The translations under genes and the position numbers were made by a program. A model generated the notes under the pieces. That model saw only the letters and a list, made by a program, of their open reading frames with translations, was not told where the DNA came from and made no database searches. From contig NZ_CP066796.1 of NCBI RefSeq assembly GCF_017161565.1, positions 2,728,001 to 2,792,000 on the forward strand: a DNA stretch of 64,000 nucleotides. The letters are read 5' to 3'. Of the stretch, positions 57,600 to 64,000 are shown in pieces (position 1 is the stretch's first letter; each line of letters begins with the position of its first letter). This DNA comes from Erwinia amylovora. Lineage in GTDB: Bacteria; Pseudomonadota; Gammaproteobacteria; Enterobacterales; Enterobacteriaceae.

Positions 57600-59704
57600 T
57601 GGCCAATCTAGCCACCCGGTTACGTTTACCGAAGATGAAAGACACGCAGTGGCAGGTTCTCGCCGGCCCTGTGCTGATTATGACCATCCTGTCGATGATG
57701 ATCCTGCCGCTGCCGGCCTTCGTGCTGGATCTGCTGTTCACCTTCAATATTGTGCTGTCGATCATGATCCTGCTGGTGGCCATGTTCACCCAGAAGACGC
57801 TGGAATTCTCGGCTTTTCCGACGGTCCTGCTGTTCTCCACGCTGCTGCGTCTGGCGCTTAACGTGGCTTCAACGCGTGTGATCCTGATGGATGGCCACAC
57901 CGGAACCGCTGCCGCCGGCCACGTTGTTGAAGCCTTTGGTAATTTCCTGGTAGGGGGTAATTTCGCTATCGGGATTATCGTCTTTATTATCCTGATCATC
58001 ATTAACTTTATGGTCATCACCAAGGGTGCCGGGCGTATTGCCGAAGTTGGTGCACGTTTCACCCTGGACGGGATGCCGGGCAAACAGATGGCGATAGATG
58101 CCGATCTCAACGCCGGACTGATTGGCGAAGAGGAAGCCAAGCGCCGTCGCCAGGAAGTCACCCAGGAAGCCGATTTCTACGGTTCAATGGACGGTGCCAG
58201 TAAGTTTGTCCGCGGTGACGCGATTGCCGGACTGATGATCATGGTGATCAACGTGCTTGGCGGTTTGATGATCGGCATTATGCAGCATGATATGTCGGCG
58301 GGAATGGCGGCAGAAACCTATACGCTGCTGACCATCGGCAACGGACTGGTCGCGCAGATCCCAGGTCTGGTGATCTCTACCGCTGCCGGCGTGGTGGTCA
58401 CGCGGGTGGTCAACGAGCAGGATGTTGGCGAGCAGATGATCGGCCAGCTGTTCAGCTCGCCACGCGTTATCTTGCTGGCAGCAGGGGTGATCGGCCTGCT
58501 CGGTCTGATCCCCGGCATGCCGAACGTGGTGTTTTTACTGTTTACCGCCGTGCTGCTGGGCATCGCCTGGTGGCTGCGCGGCCGTCAAGGCCAGCAAGGC
58601 GCACGTCCCGGTAGCCCGACGGAATTGGCGGAAGATAAGGCGCGGGCCGAAGCCGAAGCGGCACAGGTCAATGAAGCTACCTGGTCAGACGTGCAGATGG
58701 AAGACGTGCTCGGGCTGGAAGTCGGCTACCGGCTGATCCCGATGGTCGATCAGGAACAGCAGGGCCAGCTGCTGACGCGCGTACGCGGCATCCGTAAAAA
58801 GTTTGCCCAGCAGATGGGCTTTTTGCCGCCGCCGGTGCATATACGCGATAACCTCGATCTCTCTCCCACCTCCTACAGCATCTTGCTGAAAGGCGTTGAG
58901 ATCGGTCGCGGCGAAGTGATACCGGAACGCTTTATGGCGATCAACCCGGGTTGTGCGGAAGGTGACGTACCGGGCACCGCCTGCGTAGAACCGACCTTTG
59001 GCTTACCCGCCCTGTGGATCGATGAGGTACAGCGCGAGCTGGCACAAACGTTGGGCTATACCGTGGTCGATCCCAGTTCGGTGGTCGCTACCCATCTGAA
59101 TCATCTGATCAGCATCCATACCGAAGAGCTGTTTGGTCGTCAGGAAGCGCAACAGCTGCTTGACCAGCTGACCAAACAGTCACCTAAGCTGGTAGAAGAC
59201 CTGATACCAGGGGTGATCTCGCTGACCACGCTGCATAAGGTGCTGCAAAACCTGCTGGCCGAACGTATTGCCATCCGCGACATGCGCACCATCATCGACA
59301 CGCTGGCCGAATTTGCCAGCGCGCAGAGCGATGCCGATGAATTAACCGCCCGCGTACGCGTGCGGCTGGCGCGCTCAATCACCCATCAGTGGTTTACCGC
59401 TGACGACGATATTCAGGTGATTGGGCTGGATTTGTCACTGGAACAGCTGCTGGTGCAGGCTACGCAAAGCGGCAGCGCCATTGAGCCAGGTATTGCGGAA
59501 AACCTGATGAAGCAGACTGGCCTGGCGCTACAACATCAGGAAGGCATTGGAGCCCCGCCGGTGCTGCTGGTTAATCCCTCTCTGCGCCTGATGCTGTCAC
59601 GCTATTTGCGGCGCATCTTCCCGCAGCTGGTGGTGTTGTCAAGTCAGGAGATTAATAGCCAGCGAAATGTGCGCATGACCTGGATGATCGGGGGGCAGTC
59701 GTGA
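57599..59704 (+). CDS. flhA: Flagellar export gate protein FlhA
   Basis: Large membrane export gate. From the ATG at 57599 (TGATG overlap with flhB) it has 701 residues (E. coli 692). Eight membrane helices lie in the first half: FVLDLLFTFNIVLSIMILLVAMFTQKTLEFSAFPTVLLFSTLLRLALNVASTR in parts, GRIAEVGARFTLDGMPGKQMAIDADLNAGLIGEEEAKRRR in parts. The cytoplasmic substrate-docking domain follows. The C-terminus overlaps flhE by four bases. Confidence 0.98.
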   Translation: MANLATRLRLPKMKDTQWQVLAGPVLIMTILSMMILPLPAFVLDLLFTFNIVLSIMILLVAMFTQKTLEFSAFPTVLLFSTLLRLALNVASTRVILMDGHTGTAAAGHVVEAFGNFLVGGNFAIGIIVFIILIIINFMVITKGAGRIAEVGARFTLDGMPGKQMAIDADLNAGLIGEEEAKRRRQEVTQEADFYGSMDGASKFVRGDAIAGLMIMVINVLGGLMIGIMQHDMSAGMAAETYTLLTIGNGLVAQIPGLVISTAAGVVVTRVVNEQDVGEQMIGQLFSSPRVILLAAGVIGLLGLIPGMPNVVFLLFTAVLLGIAWWLRGRQGQQGARPGSPTELAEDKARAEAEAAQVNEATWSDVQMEDVLGLEVGYRLIPMVDQEQQGQLLTRVRGIRKKFAQQMGFLPPPVHIRDNLDLSPTSYSILLKGVEIGRGEVIPERFMAINPGCAEGDVPGTACVEPTFGLPALWIDEVQRELAQTLGYTVVDPSSVVATHLNHLISIHTEELFGRQEAQQLLDQLTKQSPKLVEDLIPGVISLTTLHKVLQNLLAERIAIRDMRTIIDTLAEFASAQSDADELTARVRVRLARSITHQWFTADDDIQVIGLDLSLEQLLVQATQSGSAIEPGIAENLMKQTGLALQHQEGIGAPPVLLVNPSLRLMLSRYLRRIFPQLVVLSSQEINSQRNVRMTWMIGGQS

Positions 59705-60123
59705 AAAGCGCGCTGCCTGCCCTGCTGTTGATGCTGCCGATTGCCGTGCACGCCAGCCACGGCGGCGCCTGGAGCAGTCAGAGCTTCGGTGGCGTTATTT
59801 CTCGCGGCCAGCAGGAGATCACCAGCCGTCCGCTGCAGCCTGGCGCGCCGCTCCCCGCTTCGGCAACGGCAGCGCGGGTGGCATGGCGTATCACCCCCGA
59901 CAGCGCGCCACCGCCGGATCTTAAAATAACGTTATGCAGCCGGGGGCGCTGCATGGCGTTGCCCGCGCTGGCCGGTGAGCAAACCTTACCGTCGTCATTT
60001 CCCGCCGACGGCCCTTTTCGTTTTATTTATTCCACGGTGACGCGAGGCTCCCTGCAACCCGCACTCACCATCCTCAGTAATCAGCTGACCGTCAACTATC
60101 GTACCGGCGCGCTATTGCGATGA
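59701..60123 (+). CDS. flhE: Flagellar protein FlhE
   Basis: Small periplasmic protein that helps prevent proton leakage through the export gate in Salmonella. 140 residues with a signal peptide (KSALPALLLMLPIAVHA), then SHGGAWSSQSFGGVISRGQQEITSRPL (in parts). One cysteine pair (LCSRGRC) may form a disulphide. The GTG start overlaps flhA. It is the last flagellar gene in the window. Confidence 0.94.
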   Translation: MKSALPALLLMLPIAVHASHGGAWSSQSFGGVISRGQQEITSRPLQPGAPLPASATAARVAWRITPDSAPPPDLKITLCSRGRCMALPALAGEQTLPSSFPADGPFRFIYSTVTRGSLQPALTILSNQLTVNYRTGALLR

Positions 60124-60352
60124 CGGGCAAGGCCGGCGCGTCCATCGCGCAGCGGCTGGCTGTCAGTCGGCGATCCCGGCCTTTATCTATAAGAATACTT
60201 ATTCACTGGTGCGTTTAGCGCGGATTCAAAACCCTGCTATCTGCAACAAAATCGGCAGGATTTGCTCATTCAATACCAGGCAATCGTTTACCCCGACGTT
60301 TAGATGCCTGAACAGCACGTTAGCGATAAAGTTCACTCTGCACTGATTAATT

Positions 60353-60368
60353 TGTGATAAAAATCACA
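60353..60368 (+). promoter_or_regulatory. CRP site upstream of tsx
   Basis: TGTGATAAAAATCACA is a perfect TGTGA-N6-TCACA CRP operator. A weaker second site follows with a centre distance of about 52 bases, as in CRP/CytR-controlled promoters. Confidence 0.85.
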
Positions 60369-60404
60369 CTTTAACCAAATCGAAATGAAACACACTTTGA
60401 CAAG

Positions 60405-60420
60405 TGTGAGTGATATCTAT
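60405..60420 (+). promoter_or_regulatory. Second, half-conserved CRP site upstream of tsx
   Basis: TGTGAGTGATATCTAT keeps the left half TGTGA while the right half is degenerate. Its distance to the perfect site (about 52 bases centre to centre) fits the tandem CRP1/CRP2 arrangement with CytR bound between. Confidence 0.5.
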
Positions 60421-60567
60421 TTGCTAGAGCGCTGACGGCGGCACACTGCCGCAGAATTCATGCGGGTGTTTTTGCCTTCGCGATAACCACCCATTTCGCC
60501 TGTAGAAGCGGCAACCCGACCTGAACGATAGCTGCCAGACAGGTCACTGAGCATGTGAAAAGCACTA

Positions 60568-61434
60568 ATGAAATATAAAATAATCATGGCCGGAGCGCTG
60601 GCCGCGCTTTCTTATACCCAATCCTCCGTCGCTGAAACCGGCAACGCCGAATACGTTTCAGACTGGTGGCATCAGAGCGTTAACGTGGTGGGCAGCTATC
60701 ACACCCGCTTCGGACCCAGGCTGAATAACGATGTGTATCTCGAATATGAAGCCTTTGCGCATAAAGACGGGTTGGATTTTTACGGCTATATCGATGTGCC
60801 TAAATTCTTCGGCACCGGCAACGGTAATAACGTCGGCGCCTGGGATGACGGTTCCCCGTTCTTTATGGAGATTGAACCACGCTTCTCCATTGATAAACTG
60901 ACCGGCACCCAGCTGGGCTTTGGCCCGTTTAAAGAGTGGTATTTCGCCAACAACTACGTCTACGACATGGGCGATAACAAGGCCAGCCGCCAGAATACCT
61001 GGTATATGGGGCTGGGCACCGACATCGACACACATTCTGATATGGGCTTGTCTTTGAACGTATACGCCAAATATCAGTGGGAGAACTATGGCGCAGCTAA
61101 CGAAGACCGCTGGGACGGTTACCGCTTCAAGGTGAAATACTTTGTGCCGCTGACCACACTGTGGGGCGGCAATCTGAGCTATATCGGCTTTACCAACTTT
61201 GACTGGGGTTCGCAGCTTGGTGATAACGCCAGCCCGGCACGAACCAGCAATTCCATCGCCTCCAGCCATATTCTTTCTCTCGGCTACGATCGCTGGCACT
61301 ACTCGTTTGTTGCGCGCTACTTCCACAACGGCGGACAGTGGAACGACGGCGTGGTGCAGAACTTCGGCGCCGGGGATTTCACCGTGAAATCAACCGGCTT
61401 TGGCTACTATCTGGTGGTTGGCTATAACTTCTGA
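60568..61434 (+). CDS. tsx: Nucleoside-specific outer membrane channel Tsx
   Basis: Outer membrane porin for nucleosides and deoxynucleosides, and a phage T6/colicin K receptor in E. coli. 288 residues with a signal peptide ([22 protein letters not shown]). Tsx-typical parts are [97 protein letters not shown] (in parts) and the C-terminal VVGYNF with terminal Phe. CRP sites upstream fit catabolite control. Confidence 0.97.
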   Translation: MKYKIIMAGALAALSYTQSSVAETGNAEYVSDWWHQSVNVVGSYHTRFGPRLNNDVYLEYEAFAHKDGLDFYGYIDVPKFFGTGNGNNVGAWDDGSPFFMEIEPRFSIDKLTGTQLGFGPFKEWYFANNYVYDMGDNKASRQNTWYMGLGTDIDTHSDMGLSLNVYAKYQWENYGAANEDRWDGYRFKVKYFVPLTTLWGGNLSYIGFTNFDWGSQLGDNASPARTSNSIASSHILSLGYDRWHYSFVARYFHNGGQWNDGVVQNFGAGDFTVKSTGFGYYLVVGYNF

Positions 61435-61478
61435 CAGCGAACCGGCCTGCGCCAGGGACGCCAACATGGCTAACAGCT

Positions 61479-61506
61479 CAACGCGCCGACCGGCGCGTTT
61501 TTTTTG
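61479..61506 (+). terminator. Terminator of tsx
   Basis: The stem ACGCGCCG/CGGCGCGT (61481-61488 and 61491-61498) is followed by eight T, 45 bases after the tsx stop. Confidence 0.88.
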
Positions 61507-61563
61507 CCGCCGGTAAAACGTTATACTTGCTGGGCAATACAGCATCTGCAAACAGGAAGAGTT

Positions 61564-62130
61564 ATGTGTGCCAAATTTGTTGACCACGACGTTACGCTGC
61601 GCCCGCTGGAGCGGGAAGATCTGCGGTTTGTCCACCAGCTGGATAATAACGCCAGCGTGATGCGCTACTGGTTTGAAGAACCGTATGAGGCTTTTGTGGA
61701 GCTGTCAGATCTCTATGACAAGCACATTCATGACCAAAGCGAGCGGCGCTTTGTAGTGGAGCATGCCGGAAGCAATGCGGGGCTGGTGGAACTGGTGGAA
61801 ATTAATCACGTCCACCGCCGGGCGGAGTTTCAGATTATTATCGCCCCCAGTCATCAGGGCAAAGGACTGGCCAGTCAGGCGGTTAAGATGGCAATGGATT
61901 ATGGTTTCTCGGTGCTGAATCTCTACAAGCTTTACCTGATTGTCGATAAAGAGAACGAAAAGGCGATTCACATCTATCGCAAGCTGGGCTTTGAGGTGGA
62001 AGGCGAGTTAATCCACGAGTTCTTTATTAACGGTGAATACCGTAACACCATACGTATGTGCATCTTCCAGCCTCAGTTTCTTGAGCGTTTCAAACCCGCA
62101 CAGGGCATGGTGCAACCTGCGGCACAGTAA
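61564..62130 (+). CDS. speG: Spermidine N1-acetyltransferase SpeG
   Basis: GNAT-family enzyme that acetylates spermidine and spermine to limit polyamine toxicity. From the ATG at 61564, which follows AGGAAGAG, it has 188 residues (E. coli 186). Conserved parts are [33 protein letters not shown] (in parts), [21 protein letters not shown] (acetyl-CoA loop) and [31 protein letters not shown] (in parts). A hairpin follows the stop. Confidence 0.97.
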   Translation: MCAKFVDHDVTLRPLEREDLRFVHQLDNNASVMRYWFEEPYEAFVELSDLYDKHIHDQSERRFVVEHAGSNAGLVELVEINHVHRRAEFQIIIAPSHQGKGLASQAVKMAMDYGFSVLNLYKLYLIVDKENEKAIHIYRKLGFEVEGELIHEFFINGEYRNTIRMCIFQPQFLERFKPAQGMVQPAAQ

Positions 62131-62152
62131 GCAGGCCGGAAATCCGGCCTGC
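62131..62152. terminator. Hairpin between speG and the lipoprotein gene
   Basis: GCAGGCCGGA AA TCCGGCCTGC is a perfect 10-bp stem directly after the speG stop codon. Only a weak T-rich tail follows on the plus strand. It lies between convergent genes. Confidence 0.65.
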
Positions 62153-62165
62153 TCTGGTTTAATAA

Positions 62166-62588
62166 CTAAGCCCCGCGAGCGCCGACAGGACTCATCACCA
62201 CCTGCAGGCGCGGCGGCTCAATTTTGTACATCCCGCCATAGAACGGGTCAACCACCAGCCAGCCAGGGAACCCGAGCAGTGGAATATTGCCCAGCAAATA
62301 CCACAGGTTTGCGCTCTCTTTCAACGGCAGCGTCTGCGGCACATAGCCGGCACGCTCCAGCATGACCAGGTACTTTTTCTTACCAAAATAGTCGCCGCTG
62401 GACTTTGCCAGCGTCACGGTTTTTGGCGTATAGCCTTCTGCCACCGCTTTACCGCTCTCGTCCTGCACCACAAATTTCACCCCGGGGGGCTGGGTTTGCA
62501 GCGTCACATCCTGCGTCTCGCTGGAGACGATGGTTGCACACCCCGTTAATATCCACGCCGCTATCAGCGCTGCGATCGCCCGTTTCAT
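62166..62588 (-). CDS. Putative lipoprotein with PEGA-like domain
   Basis: 140 residues from the ATG at 62588 (a second ATG directly upstream). AGGA precedes by seven bases. The signal peptide ends in the lipobox LTGC near residue 17. The mature part has TLQTQPPGVKFVVQDESGKAVAEGYTPKTVTLAKSSGDYFGKKKYLVML (in parts), similar to PEGA or YgdI/YdhY-type envelope lipoproteins, then a Trp/Pro/Gly-rich stretch NLWYLLGNIPLLGFPGWLVVDPFYGGMYKI (in parts). The exact function is unknown. Confidence 0.8.
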   Translation of the reverse strand: MKRAIAALIAAWILTGCATIVSSETQDVTLQTQPPGVKFVVQDESGKAVAEGYTPKTVTLAKSSGDYFGKKKYLVMLERAGYVPQTLPLKESANLWYLLGNIPLLGFPGWLVVDPFYGGMYKIEPPRLQVVMSPVGARGA

Positions 62589-62773
62589 CATTATTCCTGC
62601 ATATGTCCAGTATGCTGACAGTCTAAGCCTGACCGGGTAAGTTTTCATTATTTACCCACGCATGCCAGCGGGGGAACACAGTGATTAATTAGCGCGTTAT
62701 TCAGCCATTAAAGGGGAAACATTCTGCATGCCGTGGACGCGCATGCCTGCCAGTTCATTTTCTGCCGGTGAGA

Positions 62774-63109
62774 TTATCCAAACATGCGCTCCAGATAACG
62801 CTCCAGCGCCATGCGGGAACTGAAACCGTGGGGAATACCGTAATGGTCGTTTGCCTCACCAACCAGATACATCGGGAAGCGGACATAGTGATCGCATGTT
62901 TTTACCTCCGAGGCAGCGGTAGCGATGGCCTGGCTTCGCTCTTTAAGCGTCGGGTGGATAACCAACGCGGTACGACCGAGGCGCGCTTCACGGTTGACAT
63001 AGACATAGTCTTCACCGCGACGATAACCGTAGGTTTTGGTGGTTATCGCATCCATTTCAAACCCCACTTTTTCCAAAACGCGCGCTACCTCATCAGGTCG
63101 TAAATACAT
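62774..63109 (-). CDS. ygaC: YgaC family protein (DUF2002)
   Basis: Small conserved enterobacterial protein of unknown function, 111 residues, close to E. coli YgaC. Matching parts are [45 protein letters not shown] (in parts) and [24 protein letters not shown] precedes the ATG. It is divergent from nrdH, its neighbour in E. coli too. Confidence 0.94.
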   Translation of the reverse strand: MYLRPDEVARVLEKVGFEMDAITTKTYGYRRGEDYVYVNREARLGRTALVIHPTLKERSQAIATAASEVKTCDHYVRFPMYLVGEANDHYGIPHGFSSRMALERYLERMFG

Positions 63110-63496
63110 GCTTGTTCCTCTCAGTCTGCAAACCAGGCAACCTTACAACAGGCGCTGCCTTCAGGGCTTTCGGAATAATCCATAAACGCCGACCATCAGG
63201 CGGCACAATCTGAGCCAGTCCTGTAACTAATAGTCGATTTCCGCACAAAGTAACAAATATTTGGCTGCCTGAGGTCAACGGCATCGGTGCTGCAAACGCT
63301 TCAGAGATTATTTTTTGCCGTGATGATTGCCGGCGCGCCGATGCCGCAGTGGTTGACTCCGGCCCGGCACCCGCAAACGAAAGCGGATTTTTTTTTCGGC
63401 TATTTTTTCGCGCTGAGAGCTTGTGCCAGAGGACCTGTGTCGCGATGGTGCAAGATAAATCTGATGACCTGAAATTTGTATGGTTGCAATCCGCAG

Positions 63497-63512
63497 ACGC
63501 TATATCTAGTAT
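63497..63512 (+). promoter_or_regulatory. NrdR box 1 upstream of nrdH
   Basis: ACGCTATATCTAGTAT resembles the NrdR consensus ACACWATATATWGTGT. Its start lies 32 bases before box 2, about three helical turns, the usual spacing of tandem NrdR boxes. Confidence 0.65.
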
Positions 63513-63528
63513 TTAGTGAAAGGGATAA

Positions 63529-63544
63529 ACGCTATATGGTGTGT
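63529..63544 (+). promoter_or_regulatory. NrdR box 2 upstream of nrdH
   Basis: ACGCTATATGGTGTGT resembles the NrdR consensus, with the right half GTGT exact. Together with box 1 it suggests repression of nrdHIEF by NrdR when dATP is plentiful. Confidence 0.65.
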
Positions 63545-63617
63545 TTTCTGCTAAATCTCACTGACTGAGTGAGAGCCAATATAATCAACGCTCCGGCCAA
63601 GAAAGGAAATGCGAATC

Positions 63618-63860
63618 ATGCGCATTATTATTTACACTAAAGATAATTGTGTCCAGTGCAACGCCACAAAAAATGCCATGGACAAGAAAGGGATTGATTA
63701 CCAACTGATTAACCTCGACCACGAACCAGCCCATGTCGAGACCCTGAGGTCATTAGGTTACCGCCAGGTACCGGTGGTAATGGCTGAGCAGGAACACTGG
63801 AGCGGCTTTCGTCCGGACAAAATTCATGCGCTAAGCCATGCCGTTGCGGTGCGGGGGTAA
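63618..63860 (+). CDS. nrdH: Glutaredoxin-like electron donor NrdH
   Basis: Reductant for the class Ib ribonucleotide reductase NrdEF. From the ATG at 63618 (AAGGA ten bases upstream) it has 80 residues (E. coli 81). The redox motif is CVQC at residues 11-14 ([12 protein letters not shown]), followed by YRQVPVVMA and WSGFRPDKI. An ATG three codons earlier is too close to the ribosome site. nrdI follows four bases later. Confidence 0.97.
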   Translation: MRIIIYTKDNCVQCNATKNAMDKKGIDYQLINLDHEPAHVETLRSLGYRQVPVVMAEQEHWSGFRPDKIHALSHAVAVRG

Positions 63861-63864
63861 TCGC

Positions 63865-64000
63865 ATGGCTTCGCTGGTTTACTTCTCCAGCCTGTCAGAA
63901 AACACCCACCGTTTTATCGCGCGGTTAAACCTGCCGTCACGCCGTATTCCGCTCGATTACGCGCAGCAGTTGCAGGTCAGTGAACCTTATATTCTGGTGG
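63865..64000 (+). CDS. nrdI: Flavodoxin-like NrdI (partial, runs off the window)
   Basis: Flavoprotein that activates the manganese cofactor of NrdF. Only the first 45 codons are present: [31 protein letters not shown] and VSEPYILV match E. coli NrdI. The FMN-binding SSxSENT-type loop is visible (SSLSENT). The gene continues beyond 64000, as expected for the nrdHIEF operon. Confidence 0.95.
   Translation, partial: MASLVYFSSLSENTHRFIARLNLPSRRIPLDYAQQLQVSEPYILV

Larger units (their letters stand above)
60124..60567 (+). promoter_or_regulatory. Intergenic region with tsx control elements
   Basis: 444 bases without a gene between flhE and tsx. The right half holds two CRP-like sites (listed separately), consistent with deo/tsx-type control. 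No terminator with a T-run was seen after flhE. Confidence 0.5.
63110..63617. promoter_or_regulatory. Divergent ygaC-nrdH control region
   Basis: 508 bases without a convincing gene; a 61-codon plus-strand frame (63287-63472) has no homology. The right part carries the two NrdR-like boxes listed separately. Confidence 0.5.

Noticed and set aside
63287..63472. 61-codon plus-strand frame in the ygaC-nrdH gap.
   Set aside because: No homology and no good ribosome site; the region is explained by regulatory elements.
1..64000. CRISPR arrays, tRNA and rRNA genes, intact transposons.
   Set aside because: No regularly spaced repeats, cloverleaf sequences other than tmRNA, or transposase genes were recognised.

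Overview
The window looks like a chromosomal segment of a plant-associated enterobacterium close to Erwinia (Erwiniaceae, Enterobacterales). Almost every core protein reads as a near homologue of its Escherichia coli counterpart (GrpE, NadK, RecN, BamE, RatA, SmpB, YgaC, NrdH, flagellar proteins). The GC content is moderate, and several accessory genes have the flavour of Erwinia, Pantoea or Pseudomonas plant-associated strains. The genus is an inference from resemblance, not from a database search.

Layout. (1) 1-6960 is conserved housekeeping DNA: ung, grpE (with a clear heat-shock promoter), nadK, recN (with LexA boxes), bamE, rnfH, ratA, smpB and the tmRNA gene ssrA. (2) 6960-10930 is an accessory patch directly downstream of ssrA, a classic integration hot spot. 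It holds a broken TIR-domain gene, a chemoreceptor fragment that stops after its sensor domain, and a complete but isolated kpsC (Kdo transferase of capsule synthesis). (3) 10934-60123 is one continuous flagellar and chemotaxis locus of about 49 kb. On the minus strand come cheW-cheA-motB-motA-flhC-flhD, fliA, a full chemoreceptor and flgL-to-flgB. The plus strand then has flgA-flgM-flgN, the minus strand fliT-fliS-fliD, and the plus strand fliC. After an insertion of non-structural genes (35654-42171) come fliR-to-fliF on the minus strand, then fliE-cheR-cheB-cheY-cheZ-flhB-flhA-flhE on the plus strand. In E. coli these genes lie in several separate loci, and cheAW and cheRBYZ belong to neighbouring operons. 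Here they sit at opposite ends of the cluster. (4) 60124-64000 returns to ordinary genes: tsx, speG, a lipoprotein gene, ygaC, nrdH and the start of nrdI.

How it works together. FlhDC is the class I master regulator, FliA (sigma-28) and FlgM (anti-sigma) control the late genes, and sigma-28-like promoters are visible before flgM, fliC and fliD. The genes between fliC and fliR look like a flagellin-modification module. They are a viosamine-type aminotransferase (VioA-like), a left-handed beta-helix acyltransferase, and an 1127-residue protein joining a methyltransferase, a TPR region and an O-GlcNAc-transferase-like (GT41) domain. Next to fliC is a pair resembling ToxR/ToxS: a membrane-anchored winged-helix regulator and an overlapping small membrane protein. 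These two modules, together with the island remnants at ssrA, are the least ordinary parts of the window.

No CRISPR array, intact insertion sequence, rRNA or tRNA gene was seen.
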